Origin: Citrobacter amalonaticus
Lineage (GTDB): Bacteria > Pseudomonadota > Gammaproteobacteria > Enterobacterales > Enterobacteriaceae
Length of the DNA: 64,000 bases
Direction of reading: 5' to 3'
NCBI GenBank assembly: GCA_028994555.1
Contig: JARDVN010000001.1
Location: forward strand, 2,604,001 to 2,668,000
Part shown: piece after piece, positions 53,769 to 64,000 of the stretch
How the letters are laid out: each line of letters begins with the position of its first letter
Numbering within the stretch: the stretch's first letter is position 1
The notes under the pieces: model-generated
Seen by the model: only the letters and a program-made list of their open reading frames with translations
Database searches by the model: none
Told to the model about the DNA's origin: nothing
Made by a program: the position numbers and the translations under genes

Positions 53769-55291
53769 ATGAATACCATGACCTTAACGCCAGGCCATCT
53801 GAGTTTGACACAACTGCGCGACGTCTGGCAGCAGCCAGTTAAACTGCGTCTTGATGACAGCGCGATTGACGGCATTAACGCCAGCGTGGCGTGTGTTAAT
53901 ACCATTGTCGCCGAAGGGCGTACGGCCTACGGCATTAACACCGGCTTTGGGCTGCTGGCGCAGACGCGCATCGCCGATGAAGATTTGCAAAACCTGCAAC
54001 GTTCGCTGGTGCTGTCACATGCGGCAGGCGTGGGCGAGGCGTTAGATGACGCGCTGGTGCGCCTGATTATGGTGCTGAAGATAAACAGCCTTGCACGCGG
54101 TTTTTCCGGCATTCGTCTTTGCGTGATAGAAGCGCTGATTGCGCTGGTGAACGCCGAAGTCTGGCCGCATATACCGGCGAAAGGGTCGGTAGGGGCCTCC
54201 GGCGATTTAGCGCCGCTGGCCCATATGTCGCTCACGCTGCTGGGGGGAAGGAAAGGCGCGCTGGCAAGGCGAATGGCTACCGGCGGCGGAAGCATTAAAA
54301 AAAGCCGGGCTGGCGCCGATCACGCTGGCGGCAAAAGAAGGGCTGGCGCTGCTTAACGGTACGCAGGCGTCAACGGCGTTTGCGCTGCGCGGACTGTTTG
54401 AAGCGCAGGCGCTATTCGCGTCCGCCATTGTGTGCGGATCGCTTACCACTGAAGCGGTGCTGGGGTCTCGTCGTCCGTTTGATGCGCGCATTCACGCCGC
54501 ACGCGGACAGCGCGGGCAGATTGACGCGGCGGCGCTGTATCGCCATGTTTTGACGGACACCAGCGCGCTGTCTCAGTCGCACCACAATTGTGAAAAGGTG
54601 CAGGACCCGTATTCTCTGCGCTGTCAACCGCAGGTGATGGGGGCGTGTCTGACGCAAATGCGTCAGGTGATGGAGGTGCTGCTGGCTGAGGCTAATGCGG
54701 TCTCCGATAATCCGTTGGTTTTTGCTGAGCAGGGCGAGGTCATCTCTGGCGGGAACTTCCACGCTGAACCGGTGGCGATGGCAGCGGATAATCTGGCGCT
54801 GGCGATTGCCGAAATCGGCGCGCTTTCCGAACGCCGTATAGCGCTGATGATGGATAAACATATGTCGCAGTTGCCGCCTTTTCTCGTCAAAAACGGGGGG
54901 CGTGAACTCCGGCTTTATGATTGCTCAGGTGACGGCGGCGGCACTCGCCAGCGAAAACAAGGCGCTGGCGCATCCGCACAGCGTGGACAGCCTGCCAACG
55001 TCGGCGAATCAGGAAGATCATGTATCGATGGCGCCGGCGGCAGGTCGCAGACTATGGGAGATGGCGGCAAATACCCGCGGGGTGCTGGCCGTCGAGTGGC
55101 TGGCAGCGTGTCAGGGGATTGATTTGCGTGAAGGGTTAACCTCAAGCCCGTTACTGGAGCAGGCACGAACCGTATTGCGTGAACAGGTGGCGCATTATAC
55201 CGAGGACCGCTTCTTCGCCCCGGATATTGAGTGCGCGACAAAGCTGCTTGCGCAGGGGGCTTTGTTGCCGCTCGTGCCGGAATTTCTCTGA
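53769..55291 (+). CDS. hutH: Histidine ammonia-lyase, two +1 frameshifts
   Basis: First step of histidine degradation, giving urocanate and ammonia. The MIO prosthetic group forms from Ala-Ser-Gly in [20 protein letters not shown]. Breaks at G6 54242-54247 ([20 protein letters not shown]) and G6 54895-54900 ([20 protein letters not shown]). Correcting both gives 506 residues, normal for HutH. The middle part ([20 protein letters not shown]) is conserved. Coupled to hutU. Confidence 0.95.
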
Positions 55292-55295
55292 ACAG

Positions 55296-55378
55296 CGCCG
55301 GATGGCGCTAACGCGTATCCGGCCTGTGAATCCCTTACATAGGCCGGATAAGACGCGTGAGCGTCGTCATCCGGCACA
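55296..55378. repeat. BIME (paired REP) between hutH and ybhB
   Basis: GCCGGATGGCGCTAACGCG, TATCCGGCC, TAGGCCGGATAAGACGCG and GTCGTCATCCGGCA form two REP hairpins in opposite orientation between convergent genes. Confidence 0.82.
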
Positions 55379-55385
55379 ACTTCGA

Positions 55386-55862
55386 TCAACTGAACATCGC
55401 GGTGATTGACGCGCTGGCAAGCGAGTGGAAATGGACGTTAAATCCCACCATCGCGCCACTGGCGTTCTCATCAACATCAATCTTGTCCACATCCAGTGCG
55501 TGTACGGTAAAAATATAGCGGTGGGTTTCGCCTTTTGGCGGAGCCGCGCCGCCATATCCCGCTTTACCGAAATCGGTTCGCGTCTGGATAACGCCGTCTG
55601 GCACGGCGACCAGTCCGGAGCCAAAGCCCTGGGTCAGAACACGGGTATCGGCCGGTAAATTAGCCACCACCCAGTGCCACCAGCCGGAACCGGTCGGCGC
55701 ATCGGGGTCGAAACAGGTCACCACGAAACTTTTGGTTCCCGCAGGGATGTCATCCCAGGCCAGATGCGGGGAAATATTATCCCCTTCATAACCCATACCG
55801 TTAAAGACATGGCGCAGGGGCAGTTTTTCCCCGTCGCGAAAATCGTTGCTGATTACTTTCAT
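55386..55862 (-). CDS. ybhB: YbhB, phosphatidylethanolamine-binding-protein family
   Basis: 158-residue Raf-kinase-inhibitor-like protein of unknown role. Ligand-site segments SPHLAWDDIPAGTKSFVVTC, DPDAPTGSGWWHWVVANLPA and GETHRYIFTVHALD. The ATG at 55862 equals the E. coli start; the 15-residue upstream extension is rejected. Intact. Confidence 0.94.
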   Translation of the reverse strand: MKVISNDFRDGEKLPLRHVFNGMGYEGDNISPHLAWDDIPAGTKSFVVTCFDPDAPTGSGWWHWVVANLPADTRVLTQGFGSGLVAVPDGVIQTRTDFGKAGYGGAAPPKGETHRYIFTVHALDVDKIDVDENASGAMVGFNVHFHSLASASITAMFS

Positions 55863-55920
55863 GCACTCTCCTTCAGTCTCGCCAAAAAGTGTAGCCAGAA
55901 ACCTCACAGCTTACCGCCAG

Positions 55921-57213
55921 TTACACGTTAAAAAATGTTTCTTCACGCACAGCGTCGTTCACTGCCCGTGTCAGACGGCGCAGCTGCTCTGGCTGGATAA
56001 GATACGGCGGCATCAGATAGATAAGCTTACCAAACGGGCGGATCCACACCCCCCTGCTGGACAAAGAATTTTTGCAGGGCCGCCATATTAACGGGATGCG
56101 TCGTTTCCACCACGCCGATCGCGCCCAGCACGCGTACATCCGCCACCCACGGCGATGCCTGCGCCGGGGCGAGTTCCTGGCGCAACTGGGTTTCAATGCT
56201 CGAGACCTGCGACTGCCAGTCACCAGATTCGAGTAATGACAAACTGGCAGTCGCCACCGCGCAGGCCAGCGGATTGCCCATAAACGTTGGGCCATGCATA
56301 AAACAGCCTGCCTCGCCGTTGCTGATCGTTTCCGCTACCCGGCGGGTGGTCAGGGTGGCGGACAAGGTCATCGTCCCGCCGGTCAGCGCTTTGCCCAGAC
56401 ACAAAATATCAGGCGCGATCCCGGCGTGTTCACAGGCAAACAGTTTACCCGTACGGCCAAAGCCGGTAGCGATTTCATCGGCAATCAGCAAAATGCCTTC
56501 ACGGTCGCACATTTTGCGGATACGGCGCAGCCACTGTGGATGGTACATCCGCATCCCGCCCGCCCCCCTGAACAATCGGCTCAAGAATAACCGCCGCGAT
56601 CTCATGACGATGCGCGGCCATCAGGCGCGCGAAACCGACCATATCGCGCTCGTCCCACTCACCGTCCATCTGGCTTTGTGGCGCAGGGGCAAACAGGTTT
56701 TCTGGCAGATAGCCCTTCCACAGGCTGTGCATGGAGTTGTCCGGATCGCAGACCGACATCGCGCCGAAGGTATCGCCGTGATAGCCGTTACGGAACGTCA
56801 GGAAGCGCTGACGGGATTCGCCTTTCGCCTGCCAGTATTGCAGCGCCATTTTCATCGCCACTTCCACCGCGACGGAACCGGAATCGGCGAGGAACACGCA
56901 CTCCAGCGACGCGGGCGTCATCGCAACCAGTTTCCGGCACAGAGTGACGGCGGGGGGCGTGGGTGATCCCGCCGAACATGACATGCGACATGGCATCGAT
57001 CTGCGTTTTCATCGCGGCGTTGAGCTGCGGGTGATTGTAGCCATGAATGGCGGCCCACCAGGACGACATGCCGTCAATCAGGCGCTCACCGTTGGATAAA
57101 ATCAGTTCGCAGCCCTCGGCACGTTCAACAGGATAGACCGGCAGCGGGGTGGTCATGGAGGTATAGGGGTGCCAAATATGGCGCTGATCAAAAGCGAGAT
57201 CGTCCGTTGTCAT
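55921..57213 (-). CDS. bioA: Adenosylmethionine-8-amino-7-oxononanoate aminotransferase, three +1 frameshifts
   Basis: PLP enzyme of biotin synthesis making 7,8-diaminopelargonate. PLP Lys lies in [18 protein letters not shown]. Breaks at G6 56952-56957 ([12 protein letters not shown]), C6 56563-56568 ([17 protein letters not shown]) and C6 56049-56054 ([20 protein letters not shown]). Three single-base removals give 429 residues, the E. coli length. Divergent from bioBFCD across the BirA operator. Confidence 0.96.
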
Positions 57214-57220
57214 AATCGAC

Positions 57221-57253
57221 TTGTAAACCAAATTAAAAAGATTTAGGTTTACG
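57221..57253. promoter_or_regulatory. BirA operator of the divergent bioA/bioBFCD promoters
   Basis: TTGTAAACC at the left and GGTTTACGA at the right border an AT-rich centre, matching the palindromic bio operator of E. coli. Biotinyl-AMP-bound BirA represses both directions from it. Confidence 0.9.
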
Positions 57254-57289
57254 AGTCTACATCGTTCTCACAACAAAACGTATAAAATT

Positions 57290-58330
57290 ATGACCACTCA
57301 TTCTCGCTGGACGCTGTCGCAAGTCACCGAATTATTTGAAAAACCGCTGCTGGATCTCCTGTTCGAGGCCCAACAAATCCACCGTCAGCATTTTGATCCT
57401 CGCCAGGTGCAGGTCAGTACGCTGTTGTCGATCAAGACTGGCGCCTGCCCGGAAGACTGCAAATATTGCCCGCAAAGTTCGCGCTATAAAACGGGTCTCG
57501 AAGCCGAGCGCCTGATGGAAGTGGAGCAGGTGCTGGAATCGGCGCGTAAAGCGAAGAACGCCGGTTCCACCCGTTTCTGTATGGGAGCCGCCTGGAAGAA
57601 TCCGCATGAGCGTGACATGCCGTATCTGCAACAAATGGTTCAGGGGGTGAAAGCGCTGGGGCTGGAAGCCTGTATGACGCTTGGCACGCTTGATGAATCA
57701 CAGGCGCAACGGCTGGCGGAGGCGGGGCTGGATTATTACAACCACAACCTTGATACGTCGCCGGAATTTTACGGCAACATCATCACCACCCGCTCCTACC
57801 AGGAGCGTCTCGATACGCTGGATAAAGTGCGTGAAGCCGGGATCAAGGTCTGTTCCGGTGGCATCGTCGGTCTGGGTGAAACGGTGACTGACCGCGCCGG
57901 GCTGCTCCTGCAACTGGCAAATCTGCCGACCCCGCCGGAAAGTGTACCGATCAATATGCTGGTGAAGGTGAAAGGTACGCCGCTTGCGGATAACGATGAC
58001 GTTGATGCATTTGATTTTATTCGCACTATTGCCGTGGCGCGCATCATGATGCCGACCTCGTATGTGCGCCTGTCTGCCGGTCGCGAGCAGATGAATGAGC
58101 AAACGCAGGCCATGTGCTTTATGGCTGGCGCCAACTCTATTTTCTACGGTTGCAAACTGCTCACCACGCCAAACCCGGAAGAGGACAAAGATCTCCAGCT
58201 TTTCCATAAGCTGGGGCTGAACCCGCAGCAAACGGCGGTGCTCGCCGGGGATAACGAGCAGCGTGCGCGTCTGGAGCAGGCATTGCTGACACCGGATACT
58301 GACGATTACTACAACGCAGCTGCCGTATGA
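57290..58330 (+). CDS. bioB: Biotin synthase
   Basis: Radical SAM enzyme inserting sulfur into dethiobiotin. 346 residues. The CxxxCxxC site is [19 protein letters not shown]; [2Fe-2S] ligands lie in FCMGAAW, EACMTLG and [11 protein letters not shown]. The stop overlaps the bioF start (ATGA). Intact. Confidence 0.98.
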   Translation: MTTHSRWTLSQVTELFEKPLLDLLFEAQQIHRQHFDPRQVQVSTLLSIKTGACPEDCKYCPQSSRYKTGLEAERLMEVEQVLESARKAKNAGSTRFCMGAAWKNPHERDMPYLQQMVQGVKALGLEACMTLGTLDESQAQRLAEAGLDYYNHNLDTSPEFYGNIITTRSYQERLDTLDKVREAGIKVCSGGIVGLGETVTDRAGLLLQLANLPTPPESVPINMLVKVKGTPLADNDDVDAFDFIRTIAVARIMMPTSYVRLSAGREQMNEQTQAMCFMAGANSIFYGCKLLTTPNPEEDKDLQLFHKLGLNPQQTAVLAGDNEQRARLEQALLTPDTDDYYNAAAV

Positions 58331-59484
58331 TCTGGCAACAAAAAATCGACGATGCGCTGGCGGCGCGTCGTTCGGCGGATACTTTGCGCCGACGTTACGC
58401 GGTAGCGCAGGGCGCCGGTCGCTGGCTGGAGACGAATGACCAGCGCTATCTCAATTTTTCCAGCAATGATTATCTGGGGTTGAGTCACCATCCGCAGATT
58501 GTCCGCGCCTGGCAGCAGGGGGCGGAGCAGTTTGGCGTCGGCAGCGGCGGCTCGGGCCACGTCAGCGGCTACTCCATTGCCCATCAGCAACTGGAAGAGG
58601 AACTGGCCGACTGGCTAGGCTATCCGCGCGCGCTGCTGTTTATCTCCGGTTTTGCCGCCAATCAGGCAGTGATAGCGGCGCTGATGGAAAAGGATGACCG
58701 GATTGTCGCTGACCGTCTCAGCCATGCTTCGCTACTGGAAGCGGCCAGTCTTTGCCCGGCCCAGCTTCGCCGCTTTACCCATAACGACGCCTCGCATCTC
58801 ACGCGCCTGCTTGACGCCCCCTGTTCCGGGCGACAACTGGTGGTAACCGAAGGCGTGTTCAGCATGGATGGCGACAATGCGCCGCTTGCGGACATTCAGC
58901 AGGCCGCACAGGCGCGTAAAGCATGGCTGCTGGTGGATGATGCCCACGGCATTGGCGTGAGCGGAGAAGAGGGCCGTGGGAGCTGTTGGCAGCAGCGGGT
59001 AAAACCAGAGCTGTTAGTGGTGACCTTCGGCAAAGGCTTTGGCGTCAGCGGTGCGGCGATTCTCTGTTCTGAAAGCGTTGCCGACTATCTGTTGCAGTTC
59101 GCCCGTCATCTGATTTACAGCACCAGCATGCCGCCCGCGCAGGCGATGGCGTTACAGGCGTCGCTTTCGGTGATTCGCAGCCCGGAAGGTGATGCACGCA
59201 GGGAGAAACTGACTGCGCTGATCCAGCGTTTTCGCTCGGCAGTTAATCCCGCAGATTTTACGCTGGCAGAATCACACAGCGCGATCCAGCCGCTCATTGT
59301 CGGCGAAAACGCACGCGCTCTGCAGCTGGCAAATGCATTGCGTGAGCGGGGATGCTGGGTCACGGCGATCCGCCCGCCAACCGTGCCTGCCGGTACGGCT
59401 CGTCTGCGTCTGACGTTAACCCAGTCGCATGAACCTGAGGATATCGACCGTTTGCTGGAGGTGCTGCATGGGGCTGGTGAATAA
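58327..59484 (+). CDS. bioF: 8-Amino-7-oxononanoate synthase
   Basis: PLP-dependent condensation of pimeloyl thioester and alanine. 385 residues. Motifs [50 protein letters not shown] and the PLP Lys in [11 protein letters not shown]. Overlaps bioB by 4 bp and bioC by 17 bp. Intact. Confidence 0.97.
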   Translation: MIWQQKIDDALAARRSADTLRRRYAVAQGAGRWLETNDQRYLNFSSNDYLGLSHHPQIVRAWQQGAEQFGVGSGGSGHVSGYSIAHQQLEEELADWLGYPRALLFISGFAANQAVIAALMEKDDRIVADRLSHASLLEAASLCPAQLRRFTHNDASHLTRLLDAPCSGRQLVVTEGVFSMDGDNAPLADIQQAAQARKAWLLVDDAHGIGVSGEEGRGSCWQQRVKPELLVVTFGKGFGVSGAAILCSESVADYLLQFARHLIYSTSMPPAQAMALQASLSVIRSPEGDARREKLTALIQRFRSAVNPADFTLAESHSAIQPLIVGENARALQLANALRERGCWVTAIRPPTVPAGTARLRLTLTQSHEPEDIDRLLEVLHGAGE

Positions 59485-60214
59485 ACAGGCAATCGCGGCG
59501 GCGTTTGGCCGGGCGGCAGCGCACTATGAGCAACATGCCGCATTGCAGCGCCTGAGCGCCGACGCGCTGCTGGGATTGCTGCCGCAACGCCCGTTTTTGC
59601 AGGTGCTGGATGCCGGCTGCGGGCCGGGCCGTCTGAGTCGCTACTGGCGCGAACAGGGCAGTCAGGTGACTGCGCTGGATCTCTCCGCCCGGATGCTGGA
59701 CGAGGCGCGTCGTCAGGGTGTGGCGCATCATTATCTTGCCGGTGACATTGAGTCGCTGCCGTTAGCCAGCGCAACGTTTGATCTGGCCTGGAGCAATCTG
59801 GCTGTGCAGTGGTGTGACACTCTGCGTGATGCGTTGAGCGAACTGCACCGGGTTGTGCGCCCCGGTGGCTGCGTGGCCTTCACCACGCTGGCCCAGAACT
59901 CGCTGCCGGAGCTTCATCAGGCCTGGCAGGCAGTGGATAACCGGTCGCATGGCAACCGGTTTTTATCCCATGAGGCGCTGTGTGATGCGATGCAAGGCTG
60001 GCAAGGGCATCATCACGCTCTCTCCCTGACGCTGGAGTTTGATGATGCCCTGAGCGCCATGCGCTCACTGAAAGGCATCGGTGCGACCCATTTGCATGAG
60101 GGGCGCGAGTCGCGCGTCTTAACCCGCGCGCAATTGCAGCAGCTTCAACTGGCCTGGCCCCAGCGGCAGGGAAAGTATCTTCTGACCTACCATCTTTTTT
60201 GCAGGAGTGATTGA
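59468..60214 (+). CDS. bioC: Malonyl-ACP O-methyltransferase BioC
   Basis: SAM-dependent methyltransferase that masks malonyl-ACP to start pimelate synthesis. 248 residues. SAM motif [15 protein letters not shown], then [11 protein letters not shown] and [11 protein letters not shown]. The ATG at 59468 ([20 protein letters not shown]) lies within the bioF end. Intact. Confidence 0.95.
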   Translation: MGLVNKQAIAAAFGRAAAHYEQHAALQRLSADALLGLLPQRPFLQVLDAGCGPGRLSRYWREQGSQVTALDLSARMLDEARRQGVAHHYLAGDIESLPLASATFDLAWSNLAVQWCDTLRDALSELHRVVRPGGCVAFTTLAQNSLPELHQAWQAVDNRSHGNRFLSHEALCDAMQGWQGHHHALSLTLEFDDALSAMRSLKGIGATHLHEGRESRVLTRAQLQQLQLAWPQRQGKYLLTYHLFCRSD

Positions 60215-60216
60215 AC

Positions 60217-60903
60217 GTGATTAACCGTTATTTTGTCACCGGTACCGATACGGAAGTCGGCAAAACCGTTGCCAGTTGTGCGTTGCTCCAGGCGGCGCGC
60301 AGCCTGGGTTACCGGACGGCCGGGTATAAGCCGGTGGCATCAGGCAGTGACATGACGCCTGAGGGGCTGCGCAACAGCGACGCCCTGGCGCTTCAGCGCA
60401 ACAGCAGTCTGGCGCTGGATTATGCGGCAGTGAATCCCTATACCTTCGCGGAACCTACCTCGCCGCATATCATCAGCGCCGATGAGAGCCGCCCCATCAA
60501 CGCAGACGTAATGTCCGCAGGGCTCCACGCGCTGGAGGCACAGGCTGAGTGGCTGCTGGTAGAAGGTGCTGGCGGCTGGTTTACCCCGCTTGCGGAAGAT
60601 TTTACCTTCGCCGACTGGGTGCAGAGCGAGCGCTTACCGGTGATCCTGGTCGTCGGCGTGAAGCTGGGGTGTATAAATCATGCCATGCTGACAGCGCAGG
60701 CGGTACAGCAGGCAGGACTTCCGCTTGTCGGGTGGGTGGCGAATGACGTCACGCCGCCGGGGAAACGCCACCGCGAGTACATGGCGACGCTTCAGCGGGT
60801 GATCCCTGCGCCGCTGTTAGGTGAAATCCCGTGGCTGGAAGCCGGAGCAGAAAAGGCGGCCACAGGACAATATCTGGATCTCGCTTTGCTTGCAGGTGAA
60901 TAA
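60217..60903 (+). CDS. bioD: Dethiobiotin synthetase
   Basis: ATP-dependent ring closure to dethiobiotin. 228 residues. P-loop FVTGTDTEVGKTVASCALLQ, VEGAGGWFTPL, VGVKLGCINHAMLT and VANDVTPPGKRH. I choose GTG 60217, 9 bases after AGGAG (60203-60207), as E. coli bioD also starts with GTG; a TTG at 60211 is too close to it. Intact; last gene of bioBFCD. Confidence 0.95.
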   Translation: MINRYFVTGTDTEVGKTVASCALLQAARSLGYRTAGYKPVASGSDMTPEGLRNSDALALQRNSSLALDYAAVNPYTFAEPTSPHIISADESRPINADVMSAGLHALEAQAEWLLVEGAGGWFTPLAEDFTFADWVQSERLPVILVVGVKLGCINHAMLTAQAVQQAGLPLVGWVANDVTPPGKRHREYMATLQRVIPAPLLGEIPWLEAGAEKAATGQYLDLALLAGE

Positions 60904-61051
60904 AAGGCGAAATTGCGAGCAAGATCTCGTCTGCCAGACGCGCTCCGTTAGCTGATAAAAATCAAAATTTAGCGATAATTTTTTTTTATGGGCGCTCTGG
61001 CAGGCTGGACCGGGAATTTGCCAGGCGGCAGACCATATGGCCTGCAGGCAG

Positions 61052-61074
61052 TTATCCACCATTCCTGTGGATAA
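61052..61074. promoter_or_regulatory. Inverted DnaA-box pair upstream of uvrB
   Basis: TTATCCACC (61052-61060, one mismatch) and TGTGGATAA (61066-61074, perfect reverse box) face each other with a 5-bp spacer. A DnaA box is also reported upstream of E. coli uvrB. Confidence 0.75.
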
Positions 61075-61374
61075 CCTTGTGTATTAGAGTTAGAAAACAC
61101 AAGGCAAGCGAGAGAATACGCGGCTTCCAGCCGAATTGGTGCGAAAGCCGTCTTTACGAAATATCGCATGTTTTACAACGAGTTAGATAAAATCAATGGC
61201 TGTCATATGGTGGTCATGGAATGCAATAAAACTTTCATCACACATCTTGACAATGTTAACCTGGTCAATGGTCTGGGGATAAACCCGCTTCATAGTGTAA
61301 TATCTTGCCAGTGGTGAAATTTTAGCCGACTCCAGTCCGCTTTTACCATGCGTAACACAAATATTATGAGGTGT

Positions 61375-61394
61375 TACTGTTTTTTCATCCAGTA
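61375..61394. promoter_or_regulatory. LexA (SOS) box of uvrB
   Basis: TACTGTTTTTTCATCCAGTA matches the LexA consensus TACTGTATATATATACAGTA with the conserved CTGT and CAG ends. 74 bp before uvrB, which is SOS-induced in E. coli. Confidence 0.92.
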
Positions 61395-61467
61395 TATTTT
61401 ACTGGCAATATTATCCCCTGCGAGTAAAATTACACACCTGCCCGCTCATTCCTTCAGGTAGCTGCTC

Positions 61468-63489
61468 ATGAGTAAACCGTTCAAACTGAATTCCGCATTT
61501 AAACCGTCCGGCGATCAGCCCGAGGCGATACGCCGTCTGGAAGAGGGACTGGAGGACGGACTGGCGCATCAGACGTTGCTTGGCGTAACGGGATCAGGGA
61601 AAACGTTCACCATCGCCAATGTGATTGCGGACCTGCAGCGCCCGACGATGGTGCTGGCGCCCAACAAGACGCTGGCGGCGCAGCTGTACGGCGAAATGAA
61701 AGAGTTTTTCCCGGATAACGCGGTCGAATATTTCGTCTCCTACTACGATTACTATCAGCCGGAAGCCTACGTTCCCAGCTCGGACACGTTCATCGAAAAG
61801 GATGCGTCGGTGAACGAACACATTGAGCAGATGCGTTTGTCCGCCACCAAAGCGTTGCTGGAGCGCCGTGATGTGATCGTTGTGGCCTCCGTTTCCGCCA
61901 TCTATGGTCTGGGCGATCCGGATTTATACCTGAAAATGATGCTGCACCTGACGGTGGGCATGATCATCGATCAGCGCGCCATTTTGCGTCGACTGGCCGA
62001 GCTGCAATACACCCGTAACGATCAGGCTTTCCAGCGAGGAACTTTCCGCGTACGCGGGGAGGTGATTGACATCTTCCCGGCGGAGTCCGACGACATCGCG
62101 CTGCGTGTGGAGCTGTTTGATGAAGAGGTGGAGCGTCTTTCTCTGTTTGACCCGCTGACCGGGCAGGTGGAGTCCACTATTTCGCGCTACACCATCTACC
62201 CTAAAACGCACTACGTGACCCCGCGCGAGCGCATTGTGCAGGCGATGGAAGAGATCAAAGTCGAACTGGCTGAACGTCGCAAAATCCTCCTCGCTAATGA
62301 CAAACTGCTGGAAGAGCAGCGTCTGAGCCAGCGTACCCAGTTTGATCTGGAGATGATGAACGAACTGGGCTACTGCTCGGGGATCGAAAACTACTCGCGC
62401 TACCTGTCCGGGCGCGGGCCGGGCGAACCACCGCCGACGTTGTTTGATTATCTTCCCGCCGACGGTTTGCTGGTGGTGGATGAATCGCATGTTACGATCC
62501 CGCAGATTGGCGGGATGTACCGCGGCGACCGGGCGCGTAAAGAGACGCTGGTGGAGTACGGGTTCCGTCTGCCGTCGGCGCTGGATAACCGCCCGTTAAA
62601 ATTTGAAGAATTTGAAGCGCTGGCACCACAGACCATCTACGTTTCGGCGACCCCGGGTAACTATGAGCTCGAGAAATCCGGCGGTGATGTGGTCGATCAG
62701 GTGGTGCGTCCGACAGGGTTGCTGGATCCGGTCATCGAAGTCCGTCCGGTGGCAACACAGGTGGACGATCTGCTGTCGGAGATCCGCAAGCGCGCGGAGA
62801 TCAACGAACGTGTGCTGGTGACCACGCTGACCAAACGCATGGCGGAAGATCTGACTGAGTATCTGGAAGAGCACGGCGAACGGGTGCGCTACCTGCACTC
62901 GGATATCGATACCGTCGAACGTATGGAAATCATTCGTGACCTGCGTCTGGGCGAGTTTGATGTGCTGGTGGGGATCAACCTGTTGCGTGAAGGTCTCGAC
63001 ATGCCTGAGGTGTCGCTGGTGGCGATTCTCGACGCCGACAAAGAAGGGTTCCTGCGTTCCGAACGTTCGCTAATTCAGACCATTGGTCGCGCGGCGCGTA
63101 ACATTAACGGGAAAGCGATTCTCTACGGCGACAAAATTACAGCCTCAATGGCGAAAGCGATTAGCGAAACCGAGCGTCGTCGTGAGAAACAGCAGCAGTA
63201 CAATGAAGAGCACGGCATCGTTCCGCAGGGCCTCAATAAAAAAGTGGTCGATATTCTGGCGCTGGGGCAGAACATTGCGAAAACCAAAGCGAAGGGCCGA
63301 GGCAAATCGCGTTCGGGAGCGAAGACGGACGTGGTGGAAATGGATATGACGCCAAAAGCGCTGCAGCAGAAGATTCACGAACTGGAAGGGCAGATGATGC
63401 AGCATGCGCAGAATCTGGAGTTCGAAGAGGCCGCGCAGATCCGCGATCAGTTGCATCAGCTGCGCGAGCTATTTATCGCCGCGTCGTGA
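61468..63489 (+). CDS. uvrB: Excinuclease ABC subunit B
   Basis: DNA-damage verification helicase of nucleotide excision repair. 673 residues, as E. coli. Walker [16 protein letters not shown], beta-hairpin [12 protein letters not shown] that clamps DNA, helicase motifs [13 protein letters not shown] and [26 protein letters not shown], and a C-terminal UvrC-binding coiled coil ([13 protein letters not shown]). Intact. Confidence 0.98.
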   Translation: MSKPFKLNSAFKPSGDQPEAIRRLEEGLEDGLAHQTLLGVTGSGKTFTIANVIADLQRPTMVLAPNKTLAAQLYGEMKEFFPDNAVEYFVSYYDYYQPEAYVPSSDTFIEKDASVNEHIEQMRLSATKALLERRDVIVVASVSAIYGLGDPDLYLKMMLHLTVGMIIDQRAILRRLAELQYTRNDQAFQRGTFRVRGEVIDIFPAESDDIALRVELFDEEVERLSLFDPLTGQVESTISRYTIYPKTHYVTPRERIVQAMEEIKVELAERRKILLANDKLLEEQRLSQRTQFDLEMMNELGYCSGIENYSRYLSGRGPGEPPPTLFDYLPADGLLVVDESHVTIPQIGGMYRGDRARKETLVEYGFRLPSALDNRPLKFEEFEALAPQTIYVSATPGNYELEKSGGDVVDQVVRPTGLLDPVIEVRPVATQVDDLLSEIRKRAEINERVLVTTLTKRMAEDLTEYLEEHGERVRYLHSDIDTVERMEIIRDLRLGEFDVLVGINLLREGLDMPEVSLVAILDADKEGFLRSERSLIQTIGRAARNINGKAILYGDKITASMAKAISETERRREKQQQYNEEHGIVPQGLNKKVVDILALGQNIAKTKAKGRGKSRSGAKTDVVEMDMTPKALQQKIHELEGQMMQHAQNLEFEEAAQIRDQLHQLRELFIAAS

Positions 63490-63490
63490 C

Positions 63491-63576
63491 AGATTGCCGG
63501 ATGGCGGTGTAAACCATTTACCCGGCCTGCTCGATGTGATCAGTAGGCCTGATAAGCGTAGCGCCATCAGGCAATA
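63491..63576. repeat. REP/BIME between uvrB and ybhK
   Basis: TTGCCGGATGGCGGTG, CCCGGCCTGC, TAGGCCTGATAAGCGTAGCG and GCCATCAGGCAATAA are alternating REP-type ends between convergent genes. Confidence 0.8.
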
Positions 63577-63582
63577 AACTCT

Positions 63583-64000
63583 TTACCGCAGCGCCTGGAC
63601 GGCTTTCTCCAGCGCGCTGTGTAATAACTGGCGGTCATGGCGATAAGGAATATCGCTGGCTTCCAGCACTTGCTGAATCACCACCCGGTCGCTGACCGCA
63701 GAGACATCCACCTTCGGCCCGACGATAACCGCATCAACGACTCTCTTGCCGACATACTGCTCCATAATGGTTAGCTTATCGATAAGCGTCAGGCTTGCGG
63801 CGGGGATGCTCAATTCCCGGCCCAGATTGCCGATATAAACCATCGGCGCCCGCGTGCGACGCAGCGCCTGCGCGAGATCATCGAGCAGCAGAATCGGCAT
63901 CAGGCTGGTGTAAAAGCTGCCCGGACCGATAATAATCAGGTCGGCGTCGTTGATCGCCTGGACCGCTTCCCGGGTGGTGGGAACCTTTGGTGAGAGCATC
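63583..64000 (-). CDS. ybhK: Gluconeogenesis factor YbhK (YvcK/CofD family), 5' part outside window
   Basis: C-terminal 139 codons of a CofD-like UDP-sugar-binding protein: [51 protein letters not shown] and [21 protein letters not shown], matching E. coli YbhK, which is near 300 residues. The Met at 63999 is internal, so the gene continues past the right edge. Position after uvrB as in E. coli. Confidence 0.93.
   Translation of the reverse strand, partial: MLSPKVPTTREAVQAINDADLIIIGPGSFYTSLMPILLLDDLAQALRRTRAPMVYIGNLGRELSIPAASLTLIDKLTIMEQYVGKRVVDAVIVGPKVDVSAVSDRVVIQQVLEASDIPYRHDRQLLHSALEKAVQALR

Larger units (their letters stand above)
60904..61467. promoter_or_regulatory. uvrB regulatory region
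   Basis: 564 bp without a gene. It contains the paired DnaA boxes at 61052-61074 and the LexA box at 61375-61394, annotated separately. Promoters lie around the LexA box by analogy with E. coli. Confidence 0.75.

Noticed and set aside
53769..57213. hutH and bioA as true pseudogenes
   Set aside because: Frame on both sides of each break is fully conserved, active-site residues are intact and corrected lengths are exact. Only single-base run extensions are present.
61052..61074. Replication origin at the DnaA boxes
   Set aside because: Only two boxes, no AT-rich unwinding element with 13-mers, and the locus is the well-known uvrB control region.

Overview
The window is chromosomal DNA of an enterobacterium. 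The cydABX-ybgE, ybgC-tolQRA-tolB-pal-cpoB, lysine/valine tRNA, nadA-pnuC, aroG, gpmA-galMKTE, mod, pgl, bio and uvrB blocks lie in the order known from E. coli. A hut operon sits between ybhC and ybhB, and a complete glutamate mutase/methylaspartase cluster lies upstream of cydA. The methylaspartate ammonia-lyase resembles, from memory, the Citrobacter amalonaticus enzyme almost residue for residue, so I infer a Citrobacter of that group.

Layout. 1-3400 (minus): a four-carbon sugar acid (tetronate) operon otnK-otnC-DeoR regulator-otnI, running off the left edge. 3770-6740: a PocR-type AraC regulator, cobA (SUMT) and a LysR regulator. 6790-17980 (minus): an 11-kb cluster glmS-glmL-glmE-mal-DUF1446-DUF4387-dicarboxylate/amino acid symporter-periplasmic glutaminase-class I fumarase homologue-cobO. 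Together these can convert periplasmic glutamine to glutamate, import it, rearrange it with the B12-dependent mutase to 3-methylaspartate, deaminate that to mesaconate and hydrate it to citramalate, with dedicated adenosylcobalamin supply. 18.6 kb: a remnant of mngB, the gene that precedes cydA in E. coli. 19-23 kb: the bd oxidase operon. 23-28.5 kb: the Tol-Pal envelope system. 28.6-29.5 kb: five tRNA genes plus three 75-bp repeats ending in a tRNA-Lys 3' tail. 29.7-33 kb: NAD precursor genes, zitB, ybgS. 33.4-39.9 kb: aroG, gpmA and the gal operon. 40-47.4 kb: molybdate regulation and transport, ybhA, pgl. 47.5-55.3 kb: ybhC and the hutIGC/hutUH histidine operons. 55.4-64 kb: ybhB, biotin operons, uvrB and the start of ybhK.

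The most important caveat is sequence quality. Twenty-nine clear or probable +1 frameshifts, all in homopolymer runs, break about twenty genes, and one more extra G lies in a tRNA-Val. Every event is an extra base and none is a missing base. Removing one base from each run restores proteins of the lengths I recall for E. coli (for example CydB 379, TolQ 230, NadA 347, GalK 382, BioA 429 residues). I read these as base-calling or assembly errors, not as gene decay, and annotate each gene over its full span with the error site stated.

The most promising biology is the self-contained glutamine/glutamate-to-citramalate cluster. It holds an uncharacterised DUF1446/DUF4387 pair and a symporter lacking two aspartates that normally bind sodium. 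Second is the tRNA-tail repeat family between the lysine tRNA genes.
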